Counted from the first letter of the stretch, positions 1-9,731 are shown. The stretch is DNA of 64,000 nt from Stenotrophomonas sp. SAU14A_NAIMI4_8 (GCF_003086695.1 NZ_CP025999.1:1290820-1354819); one strand, 5' to 3'. Numbers and translations: made by a program. Notes: generated from the sequence alone by a model not told the origin.

Positions 1-1
1 C

Positions 2-43
2 AGCATCCTGGCCCTGACCCTGGCGGTGCGCGGGGTCCACTGA
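2..43 (+). CDS. C-terminal end of an unidentified protein (partial)
   Basis: Only the last 13 codons are inside the window, ending in TGA at 41-43. The tail is mostly hydrophobic (Leu, Ala, Val), which would fit a membrane protein, but this is too short to identify. The frame is inferred from the stop codon and from the strong terminator that follows at 102-133. Confidence 0.4.
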   Translation, partial: SILALTLAVRGVH

Positions 44-101
44 CCCACTGCGCACGCCCCCCGAACCCACGTCCTGACTCTCTCTCCAAGGTAGTGGCCA
101 T

Positions 102-133
102 GACGGCACCGGCAACGGTGCCGTCTTTTTTTT
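102..133 (+). terminator. rho-independent terminator
   Basis: A perfect 9-bp stem (GACGGCACC at 102-110 with GGTGCCGTC at 117-125) and a 6-nt loop are followed by a run of eight T. It ends the transcript of the partial gene at the window start and insulates the peptidase gene that begins at 216. Confidence 0.9.
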
Positions 134-215
134 GTCGCCGCCAGCACTGGCGGGCGGCAATCGGCCGTGCCTAGAATCGGCGATGCGGACAGGGTGTCCG
201 CTTCAAGGGGGAAGG

Positions 216-2201
216 ATGCGCAAGTGCCTGCTGGCTGCCCTGGTGGCGGCCGTGCTGTTGCCGGGGAAGGCAATGGCAGTCGATGTGGATGCGTTCGTGC
301 GCCAGGAGGCGTTCGGCGATCTGAAGATTTCACCCAGTGGCCAGTACTACGCCACCACCGTGCCGGGCGAGGATTTCACCGCGCTGGCGATCCTGCGGTC
401 ATCGGACAATTCCGTGGTCAGCAGCATGCGGCCACCGAGCAAGAACCACGCCACCGATTTCCACTGGGTCAACGACTCCCGCCTGCTGATCGGCGTGGCC
501 GAAAAGTTCGGCAGCCTGGACGAGCCGTCGCCCACTGGCGAGCTGCTGTCGATGAACGCCGAAAGCGGCCGTACCGAACTGCTGGTGGGCTACCGGGTAA
601 CCAGCAACGGGCCGGGCACGCGCATCCAGCCGAAGAAGGTGGAGGCCATCGCCGCCTTCCTGTCCGACGACCTGCCGGACGACGACCGCAACGTGGTGAT
701 CGCGGTGTGGCCCTTCAGCGAAGATCCCTACACCCGCGCCGAGCGCCTGGATGTGCAGAGCGGCAAGCGCGCCACGGTGGCCCGTTCGCCGGTGCGCCGC
801 GCCGATTTCACCACCGATGCGCAGGGCCAGGTGCGTTTTGCCCACGGCGCGGGCACGGACAACGTCAACAAGCTGTACTACCGCGCGGCCAACGGAACCG
901 ACTGGGCGCTGGTGAACGATGAGAGTGTGTCCGCACGCATCGAAACCGCGATTGGCTTTTCCGAAGATGGGCAGCTGGCCTATCTGAAGAGCGAGCAGTC
1001 CAGCGGTCCCGATGCCATCGTCAGCTGGAACCCGCAGACACGTGAGCGCAAGACCGTGCTGCGCGACGAGGTGGTCGATCCGTACCGCATCATCGTCCGC
1101 CCCGGTACCCGCATTCCGGTGGGCGCGCTGTACCTGGGCGACACCCCGCGCACCCGTTTCTTCGACGAGACGTCGGCCGATGCGCGGCTGTACCGCAGCC
1201 TGGAGGCGGCGTTCCCCGGCCAGGCGGTCTTCATCACCTCCAGCACCCGCGACGGCAACAAGGTACTGGTACGCGTCTGGTCCGGTTCCAACCCCGGCGA
1301 CTTCTATGTCTACGATATTGCCGCGCGCAAGGCCGATTACCTGATCAGCCGCAGCGACTGGATCAACGTGGAAAAGACTGCGACGGTCAAGCCGTTCAAG
1401 CTGCAGGCCCGCGACGGCCTGCCGCTGCATGGCTACCTGACCGTGCCGCATGGCAGCGACGGCCGTAACCTGCCGATGGTGGTCATGCCCCATGGCGGGC
1501 CGCTTGGCATTTACGACGATGGCAGCTACGACCGCGAAGCGCAGATGCTGGCCGCGGCCGGCTATGCGGTGCTGCAGGTCAATTTCCGTGGCTCGGGCAA
1601 CTACGGCCGTGCCCACGGTCAGGCGGCCGCCGAGCAGTGGGGCAAGGCCATGCAGGACGACGTGACCGATGCCACCCGCTGGGCGATCAGCCAGGGTGTG
1701 GCCAACAAGGACCGCATCTGCATCTACGGCGCCAGCTACGGCGCCTATTCGGCCATGATGGGCGCCGTCCGCGAACCCGGTCTGTACCAGTGCGCGGCTG
1801 GCTACGTGGGGGTGTACGACCTGCCCATGATGTTCAACCGCGGCGACGTGCAGGACCGCAAGTCGGGCATGACCTACCTGCGCGAATGGCTGGGCGATCC
1901 GGCCAAGCTCGGCGCGGTATCGCCGGTCAACCTGGCCGCGCAGATCAAGGTGCCGGTGTTCCTGGCCGCCGGTGGCGAGGACAAGCGCGCACCGATCCAG
2001 CACACCGAGCGCATGGAAGCGGCGCTCAAGCGTGCCGGAACGCCGGTCGAAAGCCTGTACTACAAGACCGAAGGCCACGGCTTCTACACGCTGGAACACA
2101 AGCGCGAGTACTACGGAAAACTGCTGGCCTTCCTGTCGCGCAGCCTGGGCGGCGCCACGGCCAGCGCCAGCGTGCCGGCGGACAAGGGCAAGGCGCCCTG
2201 A
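216..2201 (+). CDS. S9 family peptidase (prolyl oligopeptidase family), secreted
   Basis: Predicted 661-residue serine peptidase that cleaves oligopeptides, probably in the periplasm. The first ~25 residues are a signal peptide (Arg-Lys, Leu/Val-rich core, then AMA before VDVDAF). The middle is a degenerate beta-propeller. The C-terminal alpha/beta-hydrolase domain carries the triad: Ser507 in GASYG, Asp589 in GGEDK, His621 in EGHGF. An upstream in-frame start would put a polar stretch before the signal peptide, so ATG 216, preceded by a purine-rich AAGGGGGAAGG, is preferred. It lies next to two peptide transporters and a second S9 peptidase at 7646, which suggests peptide scavenging. Family certain; substrate unknown. 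Confidence 0.9.
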   Translation: MRKCLLAALVAAVLLPGKAMAVDVDAFVRQEAFGDLKISPSGQYYATTVPGEDFTALAILRSSDNSVVSSMRPPSKNHATDFHWVNDSRLLIGVAEKFGSLDEPSPTGELLSMNAESGRTELLVGYRVTSNGPGTRIQPKKVEAIAAFLSDDLPDDDRNVVIAVWPFSEDPYTRAERLDVQSGKRATVARSPVRRADFTTDAQGQVRFAHGAGTDNVNKLYYRAANGTDWALVNDESVSARIETAIGFSEDGQLAYLKSEQSSGPDAIVSWNPQTRERKTVLRDEVVDPYRIIVRPGTRIPVGALYLGDTPRTRFFDETSADARLYRSLEAAFPGQAVFITSSTRDGNKVLVRVWSGSNPGDFYVYDIAARKADYLISRSDWINVEKTATVKPFKLQARDGLPLHGYLTVPHGSDGRNLPMVVMPHGGPLGIYDDGSYDREAQMLAAAGYAVLQVNFRGSGNYGRAHGQAAAEQWGKAMQDDVTDATRWAISQGVANKDRICIYGASYGAYSAMMGAVREPGLYQCAAGYVGVYDLPMMFNRGDVQDRKSGMTYLREWLGDPAKLGAVSPVNLAAQIKVPVFLAAGGEDKRAPIQHTERMEAALKRAGTPVESLYYKTEGHGFYTLEHKREYYGKLLAFLSRSLGGATASASVPADKGKAP

Positions 2202-2225
2202 GCCTGGCGGCGCGGGTGCACGGGG

Positions 2226-3980
2226 TCATTTGACCCCGTGCATCATCCGCTTCAGCAGCGGGGCGGCAACGAAGGCCGCCACCGCACAGCCCAGGCCGAT
2301 CCACATCAGCAGCCAGAACAGGTGCGCATAGGCACCGGCAGCGGCCACCATGTCCAGCGCTTCGCCTTCGGGCACCTCGATCGCCGCCAGCTTGCCGAAC
2401 AGCGCGGCCAGCGTTTCCGAAAACGCGGTGGCCAGGAACCAGGTGCCCATCATCAGGCTCATCACCCGCGGCACGGCCAGCTGGGTCACCGCCGAAAGGC
2501 CGACCGGCGACAGACACATCTCACCGCTGGCCAGCAGGAAGTAGGCCAGCACCAGCCACCACACACTGGCCATCTCACCGGTGGCGCCCACCTGCTGTGC
2601 GGCCAGCGCCAGCGGTACGAACGACAGCGCACCGATCACCAGGCCCCAGGCCGATTTCACCGGCTTGCCCGGCTCCCAGCCGCGGCGGTCCATCCAGGTC
2701 CACAGCGCGGCGAAGGCCGGCGCCAGCAGTACCAGGAACAACCCACCCAGGTAGGTGAGCGAACCGGCGGTCTGCGGAATCACCAGGCAGTCGCGCACCA
2801 GCAGCACCAGCATCAGCGCCACGATGGCGATGAAGAACGCACGCGGTGCGTTGGAACCCGGGCGCCGCTCCGCCAGGCGCGCGCTGACCACGAAGCCCAG
2901 CGGCGCCAGCAGCAGCGACACGATCGACCACGGCAGCGGGGTGCCATCGGTAATCACCAGCGCCGGCACGATGTCCTTGGTCAGCAGCCGGTCGGTGAAG
3001 GTGACCCACGACCCGTACGACTGCTCGTACATCGTGAAGAACACCAGCGCCATGAAGATCAGCACCATCAGCGCGATCATCTGCTGGCGCTGCACCGGCG
3101 TGCATTTGCTGCCGGTGAACCAGGCAAACCAGACCAGCACGCCGCCCAGCACCACCAGCATCAGCATCAGCGCCAGGCTGATTTCACCGCCCAGCGCGAA
3201 CGCGCCGTTGCCGGCGGCCCACATCAGCCACGCCACCGGCAGCACACCGATCACCGCGCACAGGTAGATCAGCCACTCGCGCGGCAGGCCGAGCACCTTC
3301 TGCTTCAGCGCGGCCGGCTGCGGCGGTTCGGCGTGGCCGTGCAGGTACTTCTGCCCCCACAGGAACATGGCCAGGCCGGCCAGCATGCCGATGCCGGCCG
3401 CACCGAAGCCGTACTTCCAGCCATAGGCCTCGCCCAGGAAACCGCAGACCAGGGACGAGAACAGCGCGCCCAGGTTGATGCCCGCGTAGAACAGCGAGAA
3501 GCCCGAATCGCGGCGCGGGTCGTCCTTGGGGTAGAGCTTGCCGACGATGGTGGAAATGTTCGGCTTCAGGAAGCCCACGCCCATGATGATCAGCGCCAGC
3601 GACAGATAGGTCACCGCCAGTGCCGAGGTGTCGCGCACCACTTCGCCGTTCACCCGGTACGCCGCGTGGCCTTCGAAGGCCATGCCCAGGTGGCCCAGCA
3701 CCAGCAGGATGCCGCCGAACAGCACCGCGCGGCGCATGCCCAGCCAGCGGTCGGCCAGCATGCCGCCGAACACCGGAATGCAGTACACCAGGCCACCGTA
3801 GGCGCCCAGCAGGTCCAGCCCGGCCTTGTCACCGAACAGGTGGTACTTGGTCAGGTACAGCAGCAGCAGCGCCTTCATGCCATAGAAGGAAAAGCGCTCC
3901 CACATTTCGGTGAAGAAGCAGACGTAGACGCCCTTGGGGTGGCCCAGGAAATCGTCGGAAGCAATCGCGGTGGAATTCAT
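2226..3980 (-). CDS. POT/PTR family proton-dependent oligopeptide transporter
   Basis: Inner-membrane di/tripeptide:H+ symporter of the major facilitator superfamily, 584 residues with about 14 hydrophobic segments. Diagnostic features are the ExxER proton-coupling motif in helix 1 (Glu25, Glu28, Arg29), the PTR2 signature around GGMLADRWLG, and the second signature FSLFYAGINLGAL. The start ATG at 3980 lies 7 nt after the stop of the DUF1624 gene, so the two are probably co-transcribed from upstream of 5160. Its stop lies 24 nt from the convergent S9 peptidase. Family assignment is secure; the specific member (dtp-type) cannot be fixed from sequence alone. Confidence 0.93.
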   Translation of the reverse strand: MNSTAIASDDFLGHPKGVYVCFFTEMWERFSFYGMKALLLLYLTKYHLFGDKAGLDLLGAYGGLVYCIPVFGGMLADRWLGMRRAVLFGGILLVLGHLGMAFEGHAAYRVNGEVVRDTSALAVTYLSLALIIMGVGFLKPNISTIVGKLYPKDDPRRDSGFSLFYAGINLGALFSSLVCGFLGEAYGWKYGFGAAGIGMLAGLAMFLWGQKYLHGHAEPPQPAALKQKVLGLPREWLIYLCAVIGVLPVAWLMWAAGNGAFALGGEISLALMLMLVVLGGVLVWFAWFTGSKCTPVQRQQMIALMVLIFMALVFFTMYEQSYGSWVTFTDRLLTKDIVPALVITDGTPLPWSIVSLLLAPLGFVVSARLAERRPGSNAPRAFFIAIVALMLVLLVRDCLVIPQTAGSLTYLGGLFLVLLAPAFAALWTWMDRRGWEPGKPVKSAWGLVIGALSFVPLALAAQQVGATGEMASVWWLVLAYFLLASGEMCLSPVGLSAVTQLAVPRVMSLMMGTWFLATAFSETLAALFGKLAAIEVPEGEALDMVAAAGAYAHLFWLLMWIGLGCAVAAFVAAPLLKRMMHGVK

Positions 3981-3987
3981 CGGCGGA

Positions 3988-5160
3988 TTATAGGCGCGTG
4001 CCGCAGGCGCGCGCCGGGTAGCGCAACCACGCCAGATCGCGCCGGCGCGCCTTGAACCGCCCGAACGCGCGTGTGGCCGGGTACAGCGCCACCGCCAGCG
4101 CACAGGCCACCAGCAGCAGGCCGGCCACCGAATCCAGCGCGTACAGGCTGCCGTGGGTCGGCCCCCAGATCGCCAGCGCGGCCAGGTACATCAGCTTCAG
4201 CACATACAGGTGCAGCAGGTAGAAGAACATCGGTGCGGCGCCAATGTCGGCCAGCGGCTGCAGCGCGCGGGCCAGCGGCGGCCACTCATACAGGCGCAGC
4301 AACAGCAGGCCGACGCCCAGGGTCAGCAGCAGGAACTGCAGCGACGGCGGGTACTTGGTCACGTTGAACACGCTCATCCAGGTGCGCAGCGCGCTGTCCT
4401 GGTACTGCCACGGCGCTTCGCCATAGCCGTTGGCCAGGCGCAGCAGGGCGAACGCCGCCAGCGCACCCAGCCCGGCCCACAGCAGCCAACGCTGGCGCTG
4501 CGCCGGGTCGCGGTCGCGGGCGAACCACGGCCCCATCAGATAGCCCAGGGCGATCACCCCGATCCACGGCAGCAGCGGGTAGGAGGTGCGCAGGCGCATC
4601 ACCCCGGCGTCGATCCAGTCGCGCTGGTGCAACACCTTCCACAGCACCGCCAGCACGCCATTGCCTTCCACCCGCACCCCATCGAACAGGTTGTGGCCGG
4701 CCACCAGCAGCACGCCCAGCACCAGCAGGGCAGGGCGCGGCAGCCACAGCAGGCCGGCCAGCGCGATCATGCTCAGCCCGATCGCCCAGATCACCTGCAG
4801 GTACAGCGTGTCCGGCGGGAACTGGAAGGTCCAGGCGAAGCTCACCAGGGTCAGCTCCAGCACCACCAGGAACAGGCCGCGCTTGAGCAGGAAGGCCGCC
4901 GTGGCGCGGCGCGGGTCGGCCTGGCGCTGGCCGTACAGCCACGCCGACAGGCCGCTCAGCAGCACGAACACCGGCGCACACAGGTGGGCCAGCAGGCGGC
5001 AGGCGAACAGGGCCGGCGAGACCGTGGCGGCATCCATCGGATCGCTCACCTGGTACTGCAGGAAAAAGGTCTCGCGCACGTGGTCCAGCAGCATCAGCAG
5101 CATCACGGTGCCGCGCAGCTGGTCGATGGAGGCCAGGCGGGGAGAGGGGGAAGAGGCCAT
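3988..5160 (-). CDS. DUF1624 / heparan-alpha-glucosaminide N-acetyltransferase-like membrane protein
   Basis: A 390-residue polytopic membrane protein of about 10 helices. It begins with the family hallmark RLASIDQLRGTVMLLMLLDH, the Arg-Gly and Asp-His pair typical of the HGSNAT/DUF1624 catalytic region. Human HGSNAT transfers acetyl groups across the lysosomal membrane; bacterial members are largely uncharacterised and may acylate cell-envelope glycans. No clear Shine-Dalgarno precedes ATG 5160, but no other start fits before the conserved N terminus. It heads a probable two-gene unit with the POT transporter and is divergent from the OPT transporter. Confidence 0.8.
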   Translation of the reverse strand: MASSPSPRLASIDQLRGTVMLLMLLDHVRETFFLQYQVSDPMDAATVSPALFACRLLAHLCAPVFVLLSGLSAWLYGQRQADPRRATAAFLLKRGLFLVVLELTLVSFAWTFQFPPDTLYLQVIWAIGLSMIALAGLLWLPRPALLVLGVLLVAGHNLFDGVRVEGNGVLAVLWKVLHQRDWIDAGVMRLRTSYPLLPWIGVIALGYLMGPWFARDRDPAQRQRWLLWAGLGALAAFALLRLANGYGEAPWQYQDSALRTWMSVFNVTKYPPSLQFLLLTLGVGLLLLRLYEWPPLARALQPLADIGAAPMFFYLLHLYVLKLMYLAALAIWGPTHGSLYALDSVAGLLLVACALAVALYPATRAFGRFKARRRDLAWLRYPARACGTRL

Positions 5161-5190
5161 GCGGGGAAAGGGAACAAACGAATTGGATAG

Positions 5191-5203
5191 GATATAACAT
5201 ATC
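5191..5203. promoter_or_regulatory. 13-bp palindrome in a divergent promoter region
   Basis: GATATAACATATC (5-bp arms, 3-nt centre) sits about 30 nt upstream of the DUF1624 start in an AT-rich patch between divergent transporter genes. It could be an operator or simply overlap the minus-strand -10 element. The binding protein is unknown. Confidence 0.35.
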
Positions 5204-5361
5204 GTTTGCCTCAGTCCCAACGGGGTTTTGCCGGTTCGGCCCGTTGGCGGTGCCGACGACCGTGGCGGACGCTGCAGCAGGCGCCCCCATCCTTTGGCAC
5301 GCTGGACTTGCCGCCCCCTGAACGCTAGCGTGCAAGGGATTTTTTGCCAGCAGGGGCTTCC

Positions 5362-7326
5362 ATGAACCACGACGCTGCGCCCAAGCAGCTCACCTTCCGC
5401 GCAGTGGCCCTGGCCATCGTGCTGGCGGTGGTGCTGTCAGCGGCCAACGCCTACCTCGGTCTGTTCGCAGGCCTGACCATTGCTACCGCCATTCCCGCCG
5501 CGGTCATTTCCATGGGCGTGCTGCGCCTGCTGGGCGGTGGTTCCATCCTCGAAAACAACATCGTGCAGACCGGCGCCTCGGCCGGTTCGTCCATCGCCGC
5601 CGGTGTCATCTTCACCATCCCGGCGCTGGTCATCATGGGCTACTGGCCCGACTTCAAGTACTGGTGGGTGCTGGGCATCGCCGGTCTGGGTGGCCTGCTG
5701 GGCGTGCTGTTCTCGGTGCCGCTGCGGCGTTCGATGATCGTCGAAGACCCGCTGCCGTTCCCGGAAGGCAAGGCCGCAGCCGAAGTGCTCAAGGCCGGTG
5801 AGAACCCCGGCCCGGGCCTGAAGATCCTGGGTCTGTCGGCCGTGATCGGTGCCTTCGTCAAGCTGGCCGCCGAAAGCGGCCTGCGCCTGATCCCCGATGC
5901 CTGGTCGACCTCGGCCTACGTCGGCAGCTCCAAGATCACCGCCTTCATCGGCACCAACCTGTCGCCGGCCCTGCTGGGCGTGGGCTACATCGTCGGCCTG
6001 AATGTCGGCATCGTGGTGGTGTCCGGCTCGATCCTGACCTGGCACATCGCCATTCCGATCTACCAGGCGTTCTTCATGAACACCGATCCGGCCCTGGCCG
6101 CCTCGGTCGCCACCGCCTCGTCCACCGAGGCCGCGTTCGCCATCTGGGGCGCGAAGATGCGTTACCTGGGTGTAGGCGCAATGCTGATTGGCGGCATCTG
6201 GACCCTGATCTCGCTGCGCAAGTCGCTGCTGAACGGCGTCAAGAGTGGCTTCGCCGCCGCGCGCAAGAGTGGCGGTCCGGTGCTGGCCCATACCGAACGC
6301 GACCTGCCGATGAAGTGGATGCTGGTCGCCCTGGTGGCCTTCGTGCTGCCGCTGCTGGCCCTGTACCAGGCCATCGTCGGCCAGTGGCACGTGTCCATTC
6401 CGATGACCATCATCATGATCGTCGCCGGCTTCCTGTTCGTGTCCGTGTCGGCCTACCTGGCCGGCCTGATCGGTTCGTCCAACAACCCGGTCTCGGGCAT
6501 CACCATCTCCACCATCCTGTTCGCCTCGGCGGTGCTGGTGGTGCTGCTGGGCGCCGATGGCCTGAAGCCGGTCGGCGCCGGTGGTGCGCCGCTGGGTGCG
6601 GTGGCCGCCATCATGATCGGCGCGGTGGTGTGCTGTGCCGCCGCGGTGGGCGGTGACAACCTGCAGGATCTGAAGGCCGGCTACATCGTCGGTGCTACCC
6701 CGTGGAAGCAGCAGCTGATGCTGGGCATCGGTGCGTTCTCGTGCGCGCTGATCATGGCCCCGGTGCTGAACCTGCTGGCCACCGCCTACGGCATCGGCGT
6801 GAAGTCCGAGCTGCACCCGAACGCGCTGGCCGCCCCGCAGGCGAACCTGATGGCGTCGGTGGCCAAGGGCCTGTTCGGTGGTGAACTGCCGTGGACCTTC
6901 ATCGGCATCGGTGCCGTGGTCGGTGCGGTCATCATCGCCTTCGACAGCTGGCTGAAGTCGCGCAATTCGCGCTTCCGCGTGCCGGTGCTGGCCGCCGCCA
7001 TCGGTATCTACCTGCCGCTGGAACTGATGGTGCCGATCTTCCTGGGCGGCCTGATCGCCTATCTGGTCGAGCGCTTCCACAAGGTGCGTGGCGATGATGA
7101 AGAAGGCCGCGACCGCGTGCACAAGCCGGGCGTGCTGTTCGCCGCCGGCCTGATCACCGGCGAAGCCCTGATGGGCATCGCCATCGCCGTGCCGATCGTG
7201 GTCAGCAGCCGTGCCGACGTGCTGGCCCTGCCGTTCCACCTGCCGGCCGCGCAGTGGTTCGGCCTGGCCGTGCTGTTCCTGGTGGGCCTGCTGATCTACC
7301 GCACCGGCAAGCGCGCACAGGCGTAA
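5362..7326 (+). CDS. OPT family oligopeptide transporter
   Basis: A 654-residue inner-membrane protein with about 14-16 hydrophobic segments and many Gly/Ala-rich helices, typical of the bacterial OPT family. Members move oligopeptides or metal-peptide conjugates; eukaryotic YSL and OPT relatives carry metal chelates. The run LSAANAYLGLFAGLTIATAIP and the ENNIVQTGASAGSSIA stretch near the N terminus are conserved in the family. ATG 5362 is preceded by CAGGGGC and fits the start of the first helix. It is divergent from DUF1624/POT and followed by palindromic repeats, then an S9 peptidase. Substrate is not deducible. Confidence 0.92.
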   Translation: MNHDAAPKQLTFRAVALAIVLAVVLSAANAYLGLFAGLTIATAIPAAVISMGVLRLLGGGSILENNIVQTGASAGSSIAAGVIFTIPALVIMGYWPDFKYWWVLGIAGLGGLLGVLFSVPLRRSMIVEDPLPFPEGKAAAEVLKAGENPGPGLKILGLSAVIGAFVKLAAESGLRLIPDAWSTSAYVGSSKITAFIGTNLSPALLGVGYIVGLNVGIVVVSGSILTWHIAIPIYQAFFMNTDPALAASVATASSTEAAFAIWGAKMRYLGVGAMLIGGIWTLISLRKSLLNGVKSGFAAARKSGGPVLAHTERDLPMKWMLVALVAFVLPLLALYQAIVGQWHVSIPMTIIMIVAGFLFVSVSAYLAGLIGSSNNPVSGITISTILFASAVLVVLLGADGLKPVGAGGAPLGAVAAIMIGAVVCCAAAVGGDNLQDLKAGYIVGATPWKQQLMLGIGAFSCALIMAPVLNLLATAYGIGVKSELHPNALAAPQANLMASVAKGLFGGELPWTFIGIGAVVGAVIIAFDSWLKSRNSRFRVPVLAAAIGIYLPLELMVPIFLGGLIAYLVERFHKVRGDDEEGRDRVHKPGVLFAAGLITGEALMGIAIAVPIVVSSRADVLALPFHLPAAQWFGLAVLFLVGLLIYRTGKRAQA

Positions 7327-7333
7327 CGCCAAG

Positions 7334-7501
7334 GGGGCGGATCCCTTCCCGCAGGGAAGGGCTCTGACCCCGGCTGGCAGTCTCTGGGGTCAGAGCCGAT
7401 TCCGGTGCAAGGGGTCGGATCCCTTCCCGCAGGGAAGGGCTCTGACCCCGGCTGGCAGTCTCTGGGGTCAGAGCCGATTCCTGCGGAATCGGATCCGACC
7501 C
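7334..7501. repeat. tandem palindromic repeats (GGGGTCAG...CTGACCCC family)
   Basis: Fills most of the gap between the OPT and S9 genes. Two near-identical units of about 76 bp each hold a palindrome with inner arms CCCTTCCC/GGGAAGGG and a conserved spacer. They are followed by a third palindrome whose inner arms are CGATTCC/GGAATCG. Outer arms stay constant while inner arms change together, as expected for hairpins. The same family recurs at 9805, 28322, 35141, 37222, 63774 and 63914. Confidence 0.85.
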
Positions 7502-7513
7502 CGGGCTGCCCAC

Positions 7514-7535
7514 AAACCGCGCTACGGCGCGGTTT
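7514..7535. terminator. possible hairpin terminator
   Basis: Stem AAACCGCGC (7514-7522) and GCGCGGTTT (7527-7535) with loop TACG. The T-run is only three bases long on either strand, so it may act as a weak terminator for the OPT gene. Confidence 0.5.
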
Positions 7536-7645
7536 GCTGTTTCTGGCGGCGGGAACCGCGCTGGCCGGCAGGCATGACCGATGGCCTTGGCAGCCCCGCC
7601 CGCGCAGGCCTACCATCGGTTTTTTGCCGTCCTGCGGAGACCCCG

Positions 7646-9724
7646 ATGAAACTGCGTCATGCCCTGCTGCCACTGAGCCTGCTGGCCGCCCTGCCCAGCG
7701 TTGCCGCTGCCCGTGGCCTGGAAGTCCGCGACATGGTGGCCATGGATCGCGTCTCCGCCCCGGTCCTGACCGCCGATGGCAGCACCGTGGTGTTCGCCAA
7801 GCGCAGCACCGACGCCGCGCTGAAGTCCAGCACCGCCCTGTTCGCGCGCAACCTGCGCACGCGTGATGCGGCCCCGCCGAAGCAGATCACCCCGGCTGGC
7901 TGGAACGTCAATTCGGCTTCGCTGTCGGCTGATGGCCAGACCGTCTATTTCCTCAGCGCCAAGAACGGCAGCCAGCAGCTGTACGCCCAGCCGATCAGCG
8001 GCGGCATCCCGCGCCAGCTGACCGACTTCCCGGTGGACGTGGACAGCTACCACGTGTCGCCGCAGGACGACCGCGTGCTGTTCAGCGCCGGCGTGTTCCA
8101 GGCCTGCGCCTCCGACCTGGCCTGCACCGAAAAGAAGCTGAAGGACGTGGCCGGCGCCAAGGCCAGCGGCAAGGTCTTCGATTCGCTGTTCGTGCGCCAT
8201 TGGGATACCTGGAACGACGGCCGCCGCAACACCCTGTTCGTGGCCCCGCTGCCGGTTGCCAAGGGTGGCCCGGTGAAGGGCGCCTCGGCGCTGAGCGCCA
8301 CCATTGATGGCGACGCGCCGTCCAAGCCGTTCGGCGGCAATGACGATTTCACCTGGTCGCCCGATGGCAGCAGCGTGGTCGCCAGCATCCGCGTGGCCGG
8401 CAAGCAGGAACCGTGGTCGACCAACTTCGACCTGTACCGCTTCGATGCGGCCGGCAAGCAGGCGCCGGTGAACCTGACCGCGTCGAACCCGGCCTGGGAT
8501 GCCGGCCCGGTGTTCAGCGCCGACGGCAAGACCCTGTTCTACCGCGCCATGAAGCGCCCGGGCTTCGAAGCCGACCGCTTCGGCCTGATGGCGATGGACC
8601 TGGCCAGCGGCAAGACCCGCGAAATCGCCCCGCAGTGGGACCGCTCGGCTGGTGAGATCACCCTGTCCACCGATGGCGCCAGCATCTACACCACCACCGA
8701 CGACCTGGGCGAACACCCGCTGTTCCAGATCGACGTGGCCAGCGGCAAGGCCACCAAGGTCATCGGCGATGGCACCGTGTCTTCGGTCAGCGTGGCCGGC
8801 AACAGCGTGGCCATCACCCGCAACAGCCTGAAGAGCAACGACCAGGTGCTGGTTGGCCTGCTGCCGGCGGCCGGTGAAACCATGGGCCCGCTGCGCGCGC
8901 TGACCCCGGCTGCCGGTGAAGTGCTGAAGGACGTCAGCTTCGGCGACTACGAACAGTTCGAGTTCAAGGGCTGGAACAACGACACCGTGCACGGCTACGT
9001 GGTCAAGCCGCACAACTACCAGGAAGGCAAGTCCTACCCGGTCGCGTTCCTGATCCACGGCGGCCCGCAGGGCAGCTTCGGCAACGGCTGGAGCTACCGC
9101 TGGAACCCGCAGACCTACACCGGCCAGGGCTACGCGGTGGTCATGATCGACTTCCACGGTTCCACCGGTTACGGCCAGGCCTTCACCGATGCGATCAGCC
9201 AGCACTGGGGCGACCGCCCGCTGGAAGATCTGCAGAAGGGCTGGGACGCGGCGCTGAAGAAGTATTCCTTCCTCAACGGTGACAAGGCCTGTGCGCTGGG
9301 CGCCAGCTACGGCGGCTTCATGGTCAACTGGATCGCCGGCAACTGGAACGGCCCGTTCAAGTGCCTGGTGAACCACGATGGTGTGTTCGACCAGCGCATG
9401 ATGGGCTATGCCACCGAAGAACTGTGGTTCACCGAATGGGAGCAGGGCGGTACCCCGTACCAGAAGGCAGCCAACTACGAGAAGTTCAACCCGGTCAACC
9501 ACGTGGCTGACTGGAAGAAGCCGATCCTGGTCATCCACGGCCAGCAGGATTTCCGCATTCCGGTCGAACAGGGCCTGGCCGCGTTCACCGCCGCCCAGCG
9601 CCAGGGCATCGAATCGAAGTTCCTGTACTTCCCGGACGAAAACCACTGGGTGCTGAAGCCGGCCAACAGCATCCTGTGGCATGACACCGTCAACGCCTGG
9701 CTGAAGCAGCACATCGGCAACTGA
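7646..9724 (+). CDS. S9 family peptidase (dipeptidyl/acylaminoacyl-peptidase type), secreted
   Basis: A 692-residue serine peptidase. It has a clear N-terminal signal peptide (MKLRH, Leu-rich core, SVAAA), WD40/TolB-like propeller repeats containing several SADG, SPDG and STDG turns, and a C-terminal alpha/beta-hydrolase domain. Catalytic residues read as Ser554 (GASYGG), Asp635 (GQQDFR) and His667 (ENHW). The GASYGGFM form is typical of S9C-like enzymes that release dipeptides or acylated residues. The ATG at 7646 follows CTGCGGAGACCCCG. It is flanked by the OPT transporter and ended by a strong terminator at 9732. Confidence 0.92.
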   Translation: MKLRHALLPLSLLAALPSVAAARGLEVRDMVAMDRVSAPVLTADGSTVVFAKRSTDAALKSSTALFARNLRTRDAAPPKQITPAGWNVNSASLSADGQTVYFLSAKNGSQQLYAQPISGGIPRQLTDFPVDVDSYHVSPQDDRVLFSAGVFQACASDLACTEKKLKDVAGAKASGKVFDSLFVRHWDTWNDGRRNTLFVAPLPVAKGGPVKGASALSATIDGDAPSKPFGGNDDFTWSPDGSSVVASIRVAGKQEPWSTNFDLYRFDAAGKQAPVNLTASNPAWDAGPVFSADGKTLFYRAMKRPGFEADRFGLMAMDLASGKTREIAPQWDRSAGEITLSTDGASIYTTTDDLGEHPLFQIDVASGKATKVIGDGTVSSVSVAGNSVAITRNSLKSNDQVLVGLLPAAGETMGPLRALTPAAGEVLKDVSFGDYEQFEFKGWNNDTVHGYVVKPHNYQEGKSYPVAFLIHGGPQGSFGNGWSYRWNPQTYTGQGYAVVMIDFHGSTGYGQAFTDAISQHWGDRPLEDLQKGWDAALKKYSFLNGDKACALGASYGGFMVNWIAGNWNGPFKCLVNHDGVFDQRMMGYATEELWFTEWEQGGTPYQKAANYEKFNPVNHVADWKKPILVIHGQQDFRIPVEQGLAAFTAAQRQGIESKFLYFPDENHWVLKPANSILWHDTVNAWLKQHIGN

Positions 9725-9731
9725 TGGTTGC

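Noticed and set aside
399..2099. Long open frame antisense to the S9 peptidase
   Set aside because: High-GC DNA keeps antisense frames open; the product is rich in His, Arg, Gln and Ala with no recognisable domain. The same holds for long antisense frames over OPT, uvrA, murJ, ileS and cyoB.
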